A stretch of 64,000 nt of DNA from Methyloprofundus sp. (GCA_016592635.1 AP023240.1:620001-684000), one strand, 5' to 3'; positions 28,224 through 37,776 are shown, counted from the stretch's first letter. Translations and numbers: made by a program. The notes: generated from the sequence alone by a model not told the origin.

Positions 28224-29603
28224 ATGGATCAAACTGTAAAATTCGACTTAAACCTTATCAATCGTTACGATAAATCAGGCCCTCGCTATACTTCCTACCC
28301 AACGGCTTTGGAGTTACATGAAGGGTTTACCACTACCGATTATCAACAACAAATTGAATTATCTAATCAACGTGGTGGGCCTTTATCGCTTTATTTCCAT
28401 ATTCCATTTTGTGATACTGTTTGTTACTACTGCGCCTGTAATAAAATTATTACTAAAAATAGGGATCATGCCGAACCTTATTTAGCTAACTTGTTTAAAG
28501 AAATAGCCATGCAAGGTGCGTTATTTGACAATAGTAGACCTGTTAATCAGTTGCATTGGGGCGGTGGTACGCCTACCTTTTTGGACTTTGAACAGATGAG
28601 CAGATTAATGGATACTACTCGTCAGCATTTCAATTTAAAAGATGATGATAGTGGTGAATATTCGATTGAAATTGATCCGCGTGCAACCGATGATCAAACG
28701 ATTAAACAATTGCGCCAATTAGGTTTTAATCGTATTAGCTTGGGAGTGCAAGACTTTGATGTCGATGTGCAACGGGCAGTTAACCGAATTCAGTCAGAAG
28801 CTGAAACGTTTGCAGTATTAGAGGCGGCTAGAAAAGAAAATTTTCGTTCAACTAGTATCGATTTAATTTATGGATTACCCAAGCAAAGCGTGGCTTCATT
28901 TACAGTCACCCTAGATAAAATATTAACTGTTTCACCTGATCGCTTTTCCATATTTAATTATGCACACTTGCCAGCACGCTTTAAAACACAGCGACAAATT
29001 AATGATGCCGATATGCCAAGTGCAGAAGTTAAATTGGATATATTACAAATGATTATTCAGCGCTTACTGGCTGAAGGTTATGTGTATATCGGTATGGATC
29101 ATTTTGCCAAACCGGATGATGAGCTAGCAGTGGCACAGCGGGAAAATAAGTTGTACCGAAATTTTCAAGGTTATTCTACCCATTCTGATTGTGATTTGGT
29201 GGGGCTTGGTGTGACTTCCATTGGGCGTGTGGCAGATAGTTATATGCAAAATGTTAAAGATTTGGCTGCTTATGATAATTTAATCAGCCAGGGTTCTTTG
29301 CCTGTTTATAAAGGCTTTGTATTAAATGAGGATGATAAATTGCGTCGCGTAGTCATCACTCAGCTTATTTGTCATTTTAGTTTGTCATATGCTCAGATTG
29401 AGCAAGCATTTGCCATTGAATTTAAAGATTATTTTAATGATGAGCTTAGCGCTCTAAAAATAATGCAAGCAGATGGTTTGTTGCTCATGGATGCAGAGGG
29501 TATTCAGGTGCTGGCATCAGGGCGGCTATTGATACGTAATATATGTATGGTTTTTGATTATTATATAAAAAGTAATGCGCAGCAATTCTCAAAAGTCATT
29601 TAA
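28224..29603 (+). CDS. hemN: Oxygen-independent coproporphyrinogen III oxidase
   Basis: 459 residues, full length for HemN. The radical-SAM motif HIPFCDTVCYYCACNK gives the CxxxCxxC cluster with the extra Cys typical of HemN. RYTSYPTA near the N-terminus and the GGGTPTFL and ISLGVQDFD blocks are also diagnostic. It decarboxylates coproporphyrinogen III to protoporphyrinogen IX using two SAM molecules. It allows heme synthesis under low oxygen and suggests a facultative or microaerobic lifestyle. Confidence 0.96.
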   Translation: MDQTVKFDLNLINRYDKSGPRYTSYPTALELHEGFTTTDYQQQIELSNQRGGPLSLYFHIPFCDTVCYYCACNKIITKNRDHAEPYLANLFKEIAMQGALFDNSRPVNQLHWGGGTPTFLDFEQMSRLMDTTRQHFNLKDDDSGEYSIEIDPRATDDQTIKQLRQLGFNRISLGVQDFDVDVQRAVNRIQSEAETFAVLEAARKENFRSTSIDLIYGLPKQSVASFTVTLDKILTVSPDRFSIFNYAHLPARFKTQRQINDADMPSAEVKLDILQMIIQRLLAEGYVYIGMDHFAKPDDELAVAQRENKLYRNFQGYSTHSDCDLVGLGVTSIGRVADSYMQNVKDLAAYDNLISQGSLPVYKGFVLNEDDKLRRVVITQLICHFSLSYAQIEQAFAIEFKDYFNDELSALKIMQADGLLLMDAEGIQVLASGRLLIRNICMVFDYYIKSNAQQFSKVI

Positions 29604-29616
29604 CTGAGGTTTTGTT

Positions 29617-30237
29617 ATGAGTGAGCAACAAAAGAAAAAAAAATGGAACTTGGGTGCGGCAATAAATCATATTTATATTAATGAGATCATTTTTATCTCA
29701 CTGGTATTTCTATGTTTTTTTGGTGAGGTTCTAATAGAAATTTCTGACCGAGCAGGTGTGTTTTATTGGTTATTAATGACACCGGTGTTTTGTTTTAGCT
29801 CAATACTCAGTGAAAAAACAAAGTTTATAGCGACAGGTCATAAAACAGAGCATCTCATCAAATATCAGATGTTCTATTGGGGAAGTGCATTTACAGCTAT
29901 TTTATTGGTTTTTTTAACGTGGCATGCCGATGAAATAAAAGCAACGGCTGCTGGAGTTATTATTCATATTATATTGGCGCATACGCTCTTTTTAAGCGGC
30001 ATTGTATTAGGGTTTAGGTTTTATTTGCTGGGGGCTTTATTGTTTTGTACTGCAGGCCTTACTATCTTAATGGAAGCTCATTTTGGTATTGACCTGTTAT
30101 TTACAATACCTTTTATTTGGTTGGGCTTTTATTGGGAAAAAAATCATTTATTCCCCACCCTAAAACGAAAGAGTGACTTTGTAAAAGACTTGGTTGAAGA
30201 TAAGGACTATCGGCGTAGAGTTGGAGATGGCGAATGA
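29617..30237 (+). CDS. Polytopic membrane protein of unknown function
   Basis: 206 residues with about six hydrophobic segments (for example IIFISLVFLCFFGEVLIEI, IIHIILAHTLFLSGIVLGF, LLFTIPFIWLGFYW) and a charged C-terminal tail. I do not recognise the family. It follows hemN by 13 bases and overlaps the start of the FHA gene by four bases (ATGA), so it is probably translationally coupled to the FHA protein. Confidence 0.75.
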   Translation: MSEQQKKKKWNLGAAINHIYINEIIFISLVFLCFFGEVLIEISDRAGVFYWLLMTPVFCFSSILSEKTKFIATGHKTEHLIKYQMFYWGSAFTAILLVFLTWHADEIKATAAGVIIHIILAHTLFLSGIVLGFRFYLLGALLFCTAGLTILMEAHFGIDLLFTIPFIWLGFYWEKNHLFPTLKRKSDFVKDLVEDKDYRRRVGDGE

Positions 30238-30950
30238 GTTATATAGAAGTGTATTTTAACAGCGTCTTGCGCAGTACCGTTGAGCTTAAAGACGGTATTG
30301 CTAGTATTGGCAGAATGCCAGATAATGCTGTATGTTTGGATAATCAGGGCGTGTCATCACATCATGCTATTATCACCCAAAAAAATAGCCTATATTATAT
30401 TGAGGATATTAATAGTACTAATGGTACTTATCTAAATGGTAAGCGCTTATCTGCTAAACAGCCGTTATCTTTCGATGACAGCATAAATATTTGTAAGCAT
30501 ACCTTAAAGTTTGTGAGTGCACCTAGCACCACAACAGCAGTCATTTCTGATGGGTTAGGTGAATATGTTGATGATGCTGATAATACCATTATGATTTCAG
30601 CAGTAAAAAAGCCTGAGATAATTGGGCAGAGTAGTGGGGGGATGACTAGCAGGCCAGGTAGTTGTTATATGCTGGTTCATGGAGAGTTGCGCGGTATAAA
30701 CAAATTATTACTTAATAACCCACATTATAGTATTGGTAAGGCAAAGTATAATGACTTGCGTGTTGGGGGCTGGTTTACTGCCAAGAAAATAGCTGAAATA
30801 GATTTAGTGGGCGATAATTATTACTTAACTGTTTTAAAGCGCGGTAAAGTTAAGGTGAATGATGTGATTGTGAATACCAAAGTAAGGCTTTCTAATGACG
30901 ATAGTATTAAAATTAAAAAATTAACTTTAAAATTTTTGCGTGAACATTAA
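30234..30950 (+). CDS. FHA domain protein
   Basis: 238 residues. The N-terminal FHA domain (about 1-90) has the canonical phosphothreonine-binding set: IGRMPDNAVCL (GR), GVSSHHAII (S and H) and INSTNGTYLNG (NG). The C-terminal part (about 145-238) looks like a second, degenerate FHA fold (YSIGKAKYNDLRVG and VKVNDVIVN). It should bind phosphothreonine on a kinase target. Its ATG overlaps the stop of the upstream membrane gene. Confidence 0.88.
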   Translation: MSYIEVYFNSVLRSTVELKDGIASIGRMPDNAVCLDNQGVSSHHAIITQKNSLYYIEDINSTNGTYLNGKRLSAKQPLSFDDSINICKHTLKFVSAPSTTTAVISDGLGEYVDDADNTIMISAVKKPEIIGQSSGGMTSRPGSCYMLVHGELRGINKLLLNNPHYSIGKAKYNDLRVGGWFTAKKIAEIDLVGDNYYLTVLKRGKVKVNDVIVNTKVRLSNDDSIKIKKLTLKFLREH

Positions 30951-30955
30951 AGGTA

Positions 30956-31252
30956 ATGATAAGTATCACGCCTGACATAATTGGCTATATTGCCGCATTC
31001 TTAACGACAGTTTCCTTTTTACCGCAAGCTATTATGACCATTAAAACAAGAGATACTGAGGCCTTGTCTTTAGGGATGTATAGTTTGTTCACATTAGGGG
31101 TATTGATGTGGTTAGTGTATGGCATAAATATCAATAATTTAGTGATTATTTATGCAAATATCATTACGCTTGGATTAGCATCAATCATTTTGTTTTTTAA
31201 AATATACAATACGTTTTTCAGTAAGACATCACATGAAAGGGTCACCAAATAG
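30956..31252 (+). CDS. SemiSWEET-type (MtN3/PQ-loop) small sugar transporter
   Basis: 98 residues with three membrane segments. The first carries IGYIAAFLTTVSFLPQAIMT, with the PQ dipeptide of the PQ-loop/SWEET family; MYSLFTLGVLMWLVYGI follows. Prokaryotic SemiSWEETs are about this size and act as dimers to move small sugars. Substrate unknown. It follows the FHA gene by five bases. Confidence 0.85.
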   Translation: MISITPDIIGYIAAFLTTVSFLPQAIMTIKTRDTEALSLGMYSLFTLGVLMWLVYGININNLVIIYANIITLGLASIILFFKIYNTFFSKTSHERVTK

Positions 31253-31397
31253 TAGTTAATGGCTCAAAGTGTATTTATATTATAAATGACTGTAGTGATT
31301 AACTAATTGATTATTAGATATATAATATTTTTTTTAAAAATAATTTTCTAAAAGTCTTTTCATTTATCAATAAATTGCGTATTATAGCAACTCTTAA

Positions 31398-31487
31398 GGA
31401 GAGGTGGCTGAGTGGCCGAAAGCGGCGGTCTTGAAAACCGTTGAGGGTTTATCCCCTCCCAGGGTTCGAATCCCTGCCTCTCCGCCA
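31398..31487 (+). tRNA. tRNA-Ser (anticodon TGA)
   Basis: Starts GGAGAGGTGGCTGAGTGG and ends CCTCTCCGCCA. The acceptor stem is GGAGAGG/CCTCTCC, the anticodon loop CTTGAAAAC contains TGA, a long variable arm (TTGAGGGTTTATCCCCTCCC region) marks a class II tRNA, and the T loop is GGTTCGAATCC. The CCA end is encoded. Such tRNA 3' ends are common integration sites, and accessory DNA begins here. Confidence 0.97.
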
Positions 31488-32127
31488 TTTATGGCTTTAA
31501 ATATTTGTTTTTAAAGTAAAAGATATTTAATTTACTTTTTATCCCCCCAATACTCCCACCTTTCATAAATTGATTGGTACTGTCAAATTCTGATGAATTT
31601 TTCTGTATTTTCATTTGTACTAAGCATAAGTAAGCAATTGTTTTCAGGTTTTTCTTCTGCAGTAGCACTTATTGTTAATGTGTTTTGCAGTGTGAGAAAT
31701 ATCTCAAGAGTCTATCAATAATCTTCATACTAAATCCTATCAAAAAATAGAGCGATTCTATTTCTCATACCCATTTTAGCGAGTAGTGCATAAACACGCT
31801 CATATTGCATATGAGGTCTTCTGGTTATAAGTATTCTGCACTATGTATAATAGTGGCCAGGGTAGCACTTTGGTTAAGCAGATGAATGGTACTTTAAAAA
31901 TATTTAATTTTTTTCTTGACTTTCTATTAACGCCAAATACTTTGGTGTGTATCATGGTTATATCAGCAAAGTTTAATGAATTCATTGCTGGTGATTTTTT
32001 AATAACTTATGAATGATTGTGGTGAGAGGGAGGAGATAGCATTGCTTGGCAGTGATTTTTTTGCCAGATAGGTAATGTAAGCTTAAACCTGAACTCATAC
32101 TTTCATTATTTTAATAGGAAAAAAATA
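31488..32127. other. 640-base region without recognisable genes, left edge of accessory region
   Basis: AT-rich sequence downstream of the tRNA. Only a 61-codon frame on the minus strand (31800-31985) with no recognisable content. A tRNA-targeting integrase would normally lie here next to an AlpA gene, but no integrase motif is seen on either strand. Confidence 0.5.
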
Positions 32128-32343
32128 ATGACCGATGTAATAAATAAAGAAGTCGATTTTTCTCAGCGGGTTTTTATACGCCCCAAAGAAATTCAGAAAA
32201 TATATGGTATCAGCATTAGTACTGTATACAGGTTGATGGCAATTGGTGAGTTTCCGAAACTGATCAGCTTAAGTCCTAGATGTAAGGGTTGGCATAAGAG
32301 TGATTTAGAGGAGCATTTTCGCAAGGTGGCTGCCGTCGCTTGA
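32128..32343 (+). CDS. AlpA family MerR-like transcriptional regulator/excisionase
   Basis: 71 residues. RVFIRPKEIQKIYGISIST forms the helix-turn-helix; VYRLMAIGEFPKLISLSP and WHKSDLEEHF follow. This is the pattern of AlpA-type regulators, which switch on excision and act as directionality factors of prophage-like and mobilizable elements inserted at tRNA genes. AGGAAAAA precedes the ATG by about seven bases. Confidence 0.85.
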   Translation: MTDVINKEVDFSQRVFIRPKEIQKIYGISISTVYRLMAIGEFPKLISLSPRCKGWHKSDLEEHFRKVAAVA

Positions 32344-32393
32344 TGTTTTTACATCAATGATCTCATCTTTTCGTATCATCCCCACGCTCATGC

Positions 32394-33761
32394 CATAGGT
32401 ATCTACACAACTTATTGAGCTCAAAAATAGTATGATATGTAATGAATATAAAAAACATTACTTGATATCGACCCTAGATTATCAAAGCGGTATCAACAGT
32501 TGGTTACTGAACACATGAACTCGACCGATACATTAAGTGCAGGCTTGCGAGCATCACCTAATAAAATTAGCAGCTTTGCGAGTACTCAAGCGGCGTGGCG
32601 ATTTTATAAAAACGAATCAGTGACGCTCTCTAAGCTACAGGCCCCTTTATTAATCGCTGCGCATAACAGCATTACAATGCATTGCAGTACTTACGGGTTA
32701 TGCGTCCATGATTGGTCACGGCTAAATTACCGCAAACATACAAGCAAGCTTGATAAGTATCAGATCACGCATGACACGGATGTCGGTTATGATTTACAAA
32801 GTAGTTTAATTCTCAGTGATCAAACAGGGCAGCCGCTGGCTCCCGTTGCACAAAGACTGGTTACGGCTGAAGGGAGTTATGCAACCTACCAAGAGAGTGA
32901 TCTCTCTGAAGCGGTTGAAAATCATTTAAACGAGGTAACGAACTGCATTGATAAGTTGGAAAAGCAGAATTTTCCTAAGCCGTTGGTCCATATAATTGAT
33001 AGAGAAGCCGATTCTATTGCGCATATACGCGAATGGGAGGCTAACCAATATCACTGGCTAACGCGTGCAAGGAAAACACCGACGGTTGAATTCAAAGGTC
33101 AATCAATGCCCTGCGCTCAAGTTGCGAATGCTCTGCATTTTGAAAAAAGTCGGCAGGTTAATTATCATGGCAAGCAGCATTGGCAATGGGTTTCTGAAGC
33201 CAGCATTCGATTAACAAGGCCAGCAAAGCCGAGTCAAAAAAAACAAAAAAAGCCTGCTATCCCAGGCATTCCAGTCGACGTTCGGCTTGTTGTGAGTCGA
33301 ATTTTATCGAATGAAGGCGAGGTTTTAGCGGAATGGTTACTAATAACCAATGTTTTAACCGTAGAGGCCAGTGAGATTGCGCTTTGGTATTACTGGCGCT
33401 GGCAAATTGAATGTTTTTTCAAATTACTCAAAAAAGCAGGCCACGATCTGGAATCCTGGCAGCAAGAAACAGGACTAGCTATCGCAAAACGATTACTCGT
33501 TGTGAGCATGGCTTGTGTAACCGTTTGGGAAATAGCGGTCGCGCAAGGTAAAAAGGCAGAGGCTTTCCGTGCATTTTTAATCAAATTGAGCGGTAAGCAA
33601 ATGAAATGGGGGAAATCTTTTACTAACCCTGCGCTATTATCAGGGCTATGGGTTTTCCTTTCAATGCAAGAGGTGCTGAGCGATTACTCTTCTGAAGAGT
33701 TGGCGGTTTTACAGGAAACCGCCCAAGATTTTTTATAAAGTAACTTGTGTAGATACCTATG
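32394..33761 (+). mobile_element. IS4-family (Tn5/IS50-like) insertion sequence
   Basis: Inverted ends CATAGGTATCTACACAA at 32394 and its complement ending at 33761 are perfect over 17 bases. The nine bases CGCTCATGC flank both ends (32385-32393 and 33762-33770), a clean target duplication of the length usual for this family. Length 1,368 bases. Confidence 0.93.
32500..33738 (+). CDS. IS4-family Tn5-like transposase, start uncertain
   Basis: 412 residues from a TTG. Markers: AAWRFYKNE, HDWSRLNYRKHTSK (first Asp region), HIIDREADSIAHIREWE and the YREK-type catalytic block WYYWRWQIECFFKLLKKAG. The frame stays open further upstream (LDIDPRLSKRYQQL) to about 32452 but without ATG. An ATG at 32443 (MNIKN) lies one frame away, so the family-typical N-terminus would need a one-base change. 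The copy may be frameshifted at its N-terminus or may use an atypical start. Confidence 0.85.
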   Translation: MVTEHMNSTDTLSAGLRASPNKISSFASTQAAWRFYKNESVTLSKLQAPLLIAAHNSITMHCSTYGLCVHDWSRLNYRKHTSKLDKYQITHDTDVGYDLQSSLILSDQTGQPLAPVAQRLVTAEGSYATYQESDLSEAVENHLNEVTNCIDKLEKQNFPKPLVHIIDREADSIAHIREWEANQYHWLTRARKTPTVEFKGQSMPCAQVANALHFEKSRQVNYHGKQHWQWVSEASIRLTRPAKPSQKKQKKPAIPGIPVDVRLVVSRILSNEGEVLAEWLLITNVLTVEASEIALWYYWRWQIECFFKLLKKAGHDLESWQQETGLAIAKRLLVVSMACVTVWEIAVAQGKKAEAFRAFLIKLSGKQMKWGKSFTNPALLSGLWVFLSMQEVLSDYSSEELAVLQETAQDFL

Positions 33762-33789
33762 CGCTCATGCGGGGGGACGATGGTTTATT

Positions 33790-34095
33790 TTAAAGAGTAG
33801 AGGCGACTTTACTTTTCTTTATGTCTTTTTCAATTGAATCTCTTAGCGATGTAATTGAGATGTCATCCATATTAATGTCTGAGTACCACTCTGCCACCTC
33901 TTTTAAGGTGATGGTTTGCTTCGCAACTAACATGCCCAGAATGACATGGTAGTAATAGCTGTCCATGTTGGGGCATTTATCTAGAATAGCCCTGAATGTC
34001 ATAATATCGACGTTGACATTTTTTATTGCGTTGTCATGCCAGTCCTTTAGTGCTTTATTTTTTTTGTAATCAGTTAAATTTATAATATTAGTCAT
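33790..34095 (-). CDS. Hypothetical protein, 101 residues
   Basis: No family recognised. The sequence is mixed helical with a lysine-rich C-terminus (SIEKDIKKSKVAS) and a YYYHVILGMLVAKQTITLKEV stretch that could be a small helix-turn-helix. It is the last gene of the minus-strand set of the mobilizable element. Confidence 0.5.
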   Translation of the reverse strand: MTNIINLTDYKKNKALKDWHDNAIKNVNVDIMTFRAILDKCPNMDSYYYHVILGMLVAKQTITLKEVAEWYSDINMDDISITSLRDSIEKDIKKSKVASTL

Positions 34096-34255
34096 TTTCT
34101 TGTCTCTGAGATTTTGTAGTTAATATATTGTTTTTAGTGGTCAATCTTATTTATTTCTGTATATGTATTTATTTTATGGCATTATTACGGAAAACTTAAT
34201 AGATTGCCGTGCAGGGCTATGGTGGTGTTATATTCAATTACCATGACATTTGGTA

Positions 34256-35206
34256 TTAGTTTATAAAGCCCATAGGAGTAGTCGACACCTCATTCGAGAT
34301 AACGGCTTGAACACCCTCGATTGTTATATGGTTGCGGTTTTCATACGCAGCATGCCCGAAAGCTTGCTCCAGTATTTTTCGCACTTTTCTGGGAGGATGG
34401 CGGCACAATTCTGCTACAACTTCTTCGCTAATCACTTTGTCAAAATACACGCCCCAGCTTTGGTTCACAGTAAATTGTTGGTAAAGATTCTTAACAATGA
34501 CCTGCATTTGTTTACGATCTGGCTTTTTTATGCTGAATGCCACAAGCCGGTTGACAATAGGCGTGCTAATTGACTCTCTTTCATTTGCTGTTGCGCACCA
34601 GATTATATGTGATGCATCCAGATTTATTTCAGGAACTGATAAATCTTTGAAGGCTTTTGCTTGTCTTGGTTCTAACAATGAAAATAGTGCAGATAGTGGG
34701 TTGTGTATGTTATCGTTGCGTGCTTTATCGATTTCATCGAGCATAATGATTGGGTTTGCTACATCGGCAAATACCAGTTTATTAAAGATGTTGCCGGGTT
34801 TTGTATTCCCCCAGAAACTTTCGGATCCTGCCAGTGTTGATTCTGATTGCAGGCTGGCTACATCAATCACGTCTAGAGAAGTATTCAGTTGTTGGGTCAG
34901 TGTTAATAAAAACTCGGTTTTACCAATACCTGGTTCGCCTAACAGTAAAAATGGAGGTAAATGTAGTATCTTGTTGCTTTTGTTGCTGAGTGCAAACTGG
35001 TAGCGAATAAACTTAATCACATCAACAAAATTTGGGAAATCGAGCATCAATTGTGCACACATTGATCTCCAGTTGCTTGGTATGGTTGCCAATCTTTTTT
35101 CAGGCGATACGGAGCGCATGCGCTTGACCAAGCTTCTCACTCTGCCGGCATGTTCTCGAGTTGCACCTTCATAAGATTTTTCCATTTGCTCCACTTCACT
35201 CATCAA
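34256..35206 (-). CDS. Lon-like AAA+ ATPase without protease domain
   Basis: 316 residues. Walker A is GEPGIGKT (90-97) and Walker B is PIIMLDEIDKA (D157, E158); an SFWGNTKPGNIFNKL loop and ATANERESISTPIVNRL (sensor/arginine-finger region) follow. The order and loops resemble the ATPase domain of Lon, but there is no Ser-Lys protease domain and the protein is too short for one. It probably remodels proteins or DNA complexes for the mobile element. Its gene follows the zinc-protein gene on the same strand with a spacer of about 96 bases. Confidence 0.82.
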   Translation of the reverse strand: MMSEVEQMEKSYEGATREHAGRVRSLVKRMRSVSPEKRLATIPSNWRSMCAQLMLDFPNFVDVIKFIRYQFALSNKSNKILHLPPFLLLGEPGIGKTEFLLTLTQQLNTSLDVIDVASLQSESTLAGSESFWGNTKPGNIFNKLVFADVANPIIMLDEIDKARNDNIHNPLSALFSLLEPRQAKAFKDLSVPEINLDASHIIWCATANERESISTPIVNRLVAFSIKKPDRKQMQVIVKNLYQQFTVNQSWGVYFDKVISEEVVAELCRHPPRKVRKILEQAFGHAAYENRNHITIEGVQAVISNEVSTTPMGFIN

Positions 35207-35302
35207 AAAAACGCTGACATGGTGGGGTGATTGTGTGTTTTCGTTTGTGTGTTCAGCGTCTGTGTCAGGTGTTGATGATGGCGTGTTATCTTTAGCAGCA
35301 TC

Positions 35303-35962
35303 TTAGACTTTATGGTCGGAGATCTCATCATGTTTGTTTGGGCGTTGCTTTTTTTGTGCTTGTTTTTCTGTAGTCTTTGTTGAGGGTATGTCGTCATGAT
35401 TGTCATCATTGTTTGCATGATTGCCGCCACCCGAACCAAAGCCGATGTCGATACAGTGTGGGCACCAATACAGGCGAGAGGTCGAGAACTCACGTATATC
35501 AAGTTGCTCAAATAACTTGGAAAGTAGACCCGAATAAACCTCATCCTCCATATGTTTGAAGGTAACCTTTTGTCCGCAGATAAAGCAGGTACAATTTGAC
35601 CGCTTTCGTGCTTTGTTGCACGCGTAGTTGATGGCATCTGTTTGTGCTTCTGGTAACTCTCCAGGTTCAATAAAAATGCGCAGTTCGCGGATAAATAGCT
35701 CGTCTTCTTGTTGCTCTTCAACAACGCGCAGAAATTGCAGTGCAGGAGCCGGATGTAGTATTTCCTCAATATCTTCTAATAATTGCATAATGATACCTGC
35801 ATGCCCCGCTGACACTTTAATGACCCAGGGTTGAACCCAGTCCATATTGGTACATAGAGCGGGAGCTTCAAATGGGGTATCGCTTTGCAGTGCTGAATGT
35901 ACCGCTTGGGTCGTCATTTTTTTGTGTGAAAACGACATGATTATTCTCCTCAATATGCTCAC
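35303..35962 (-). CDS. Hypothetical zinc-binding protein
   Basis: 219 residues. CTCFICGQKVTF (CxxC) and YWCPHCIDIGFG (CxxC) can make one zinc site. The N-terminal 110 residues are acidic and helical; the tail is Asn-, Gly-, Lys- and Gln-rich and looks disordered. No family recognised. Directly upstream of the AAA+ gene; the pair may act together. Confidence 0.6.
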   Translation of the reverse strand: MSILRRIIMSFSHKKMTTQAVHSALQSDTPFEAPALCTNMDWVQPWVIKVSAGHAGIIMQLLEDIEEILHPAPALQFLRVVEEQQEDELFIRELRIFIEPGELPEAQTDAINYACNKARKRSNCTCFICGQKVTFKHMEDEVYSGLLSKLFEQLDIREFSTSRLYWCPHCIDIGFGSGGGNHANNDDNHDDIPSTKTTEKQAQKKQRPNKHDEISDHKV

Positions 35963-36115
35963 CGTATTTGATGGTGGGTTTCCAATATTTGCCTGTCACC
36001 CGTTCGTATTGTGCTAAAAAGTACGATCAAAGGTGAGAGTGATGGTTGAGATAAGAGCAAGCAAGAAAGTGCCAATAAACGGATTATCTTGCTCGGCTTT
36101 TTGTCATATAGGTTA

Positions 36116-36703
36116 TTACTTGTATTGTTCTGCAGTCATGGGAAAAGGGTGATTGTGGGGCAGGGCCGTTATAAAATTTGGCGGCATTAAATTCAGCAAT
36201 TCACCTTGGCAGGATCTTGGTAAATTGCGCAGTGTGATGCCTAGCGCAAGTGCGTTGATATCTCGGTCGGCAAATTTGCTTTTTAGCTGGTTTGCACCCC
36301 AGCAGACTATGCGGCAGTTGGATGGCGTATAGCCCTCTCTATTATCAATGCGATCAATGGATGGACTATAGAATGTACGGTTTCCCTGATCATTGGGTTG
36401 ATACGGTTTTATTTGAATGGGTAGCCCCGTCAGTTCGCAATGACCATTTTTAAGCCGACTTTCAAACCAGCTTTCAGTTAATGAGAACGATAGTTTACGT
36501 CTTTTGGCAGAATGTTTGGTGCGCAGAAAATGTATTTTGGCGGGGTTGTCCCGATTATATTTTGCCGCTTTTGCGGGATTGCGATTAAGGGCTGCGTGAA
36601 ATTCTTTACCGCATTTTTTCGAACAAAATTTTCTGGCTTTTCGAGTACGTTGGTAGGTAAATTCGATAGAGCAATGTTTACAAATTTTGGTTTCACTATT
36701 CAT
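36116..36703 (-). CDS. HNH-type endonuclease-like protein
   Basis: 195 residues. An N-terminal zinc motif (CKHCSIEF and FCSKKCGKEFH) is followed by a C-terminal HNH-like core: HCELTGLPI, PSIDRIDNREGYTPSNCRIVCW and NQLKSKF, the SIDRIDN...GY...N pattern of phage and homing-type HNH nucleases. The first His of HNH is not obvious. It could be a free-standing homing nuclease or part of the element's processing machinery. Confidence 0.65.
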   Translation of the reverse strand: MNSETKICKHCSIEFTYQRTRKARKFCSKKCGKEFHAALNRNPAKAAKYNRDNPAKIHFLRTKHSAKRRKLSFSLTESWFESRLKNGHCELTGLPIQIKPYQPNDQGNRTFYSPSIDRIDNREGYTPSNCRIVCWGANQLKSKFADRDINALALGITLRNLPRSCQGELLNLMPPNFITALPHNHPFPMTAEQYK

Positions 36704-36807
36704 GCTGAATACCTCTAAATTTTAGATGCAGCTTGCCCGTATGCGCAGAATTTGAGCGCAGGAATACGGACAGGCCGTGGTGTATTATTGGTTAATAAAT
36801 GAAGGGA

Positions 36808-37776
36808 CTATGACGCTGAGGAGCGTGATAATAAGCGACGAATATGCTGCAGTTCGTTGATAGCCGGTGGGTGCTTTTTTGCCGCCTGCTTTGCTTGCGG
36901 TTTTGATTTGGCTAAAGTGTTCAGTTGCGCCATGATTTGCTCATGGTTCACTGTTTCTGCTTTTGCCATGCGCTGTTGGTTGATGGATCTTTGTTGGCGC
37001 CGAGCACGTACTTTATCACCGGGAGTAGGATCAAAGGTGCCACAGTAGTAGCGTCGAGCCATGCCACCTAGACAGGCGATGGCCGATTTGCGGATATCAT
37101 TGGCTTCTATAGCGGCCATTAAAACATCCAGCATAGGCTGACGATCACTGTCGCCAACCGAGTGCAATATATTTTCAGCTGCTGATGTCTCTTGCGGGCT
37201 AAATGTGCCGGGAAAAATCAAGTCACTATCGGCCCCAGTATTGGCTCCGATATTGTTATCAATATCGAGGGCTGTTGCTGTTTTGTTCTGTCCCGAAATA
37301 TAACCACCACGACTATTTGGGATCTTTTCATCACGAGATTTTGTTGCAGAATCACTTGCAGGTAATGACGGCTTGGCGATTGCTGTAGTGGTTGGTTTTT
37401 TGGTTATATTATTTTGTTTTAAGTGCACCTCATTCACCACCTTCGCGGAACTAGATTCACCACCCCCATGCATCACGTTCACCACAGGTGTATTATTTGC
37501 ACCAACAGAAGGTGTAGTGGGCAAATGATAGTGGTTATTTTGTTTTACGTGATCCTCATTGGAACGTTCAACAGATAAAAGGCCAGCCGTTTCTAATTTT
37601 ACGATTTGGTTGATGACAGAACGACGTGCCATGCCGCAGTCAGTCGCAAGGGTATCAAGCGATGGATAACAAGCGCCTGTATTTTGATTTAGCCGATCGG
37701 CAATCATGATCAGAACGATTTTTTGCATTGCCGGCAGATTTTGTTGTGTTGCCCAGAATAACGCACGCACACTCAT
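36808..37776 (-). CDS. Helix-turn-helix (HTH_36-like) replication/initiation-type protein
   Basis: 322 residues. Residues 15-85 form a winged helix (IVLIMIADRLNQNTGACYPS, then LATDCGMARRSVINQIVKLE and GLLSVERS), the HTH_36 type found in plasmid and phage replication proteins. A long Ser/Thr/Ala-rich linker and a basic C-terminal region (KVRARRQQRSINQQR) follow. Its ATG overlaps the stop of the next upstream gene at 37773 by four bases. A replication role is inferred from the domain and its mobile context. Confidence 0.65.
   Translation of the reverse strand: MSVRALFWATQQNLPAMQKIVLIMIADRLNQNTGACYPSLDTLATDCGMARRSVINQIVKLETAGLLSVERSNEDHVKQNNHYHLPTTPSVGANNTPVVNVMHGGGESSSAKVVNEVHLKQNNITKKPTTTAIAKPSLPASDSATKSRDEKIPNSRGGYISGQNKTATALDIDNNIGANTGADSDLIFPGTFSPQETSAAENILHSVGDSDRQPMLDVLMAAIEANDIRKSAIACLGGMARRYYCGTFDPTPGDKVRARRQQRSINQQRMAKAETVNHEQIMAQLNTLAKSKPQAKQAAKKHPPAINELQHIRRLLSRSSAS

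Noticed and set aside
35203..35769. 188-codon minus-strand frame overlapping the zinc-protein gene
   Set aside because: Low-complexity His/Thr/Asn composition, a shadow of the Cys-containing frame at 35303-35962.
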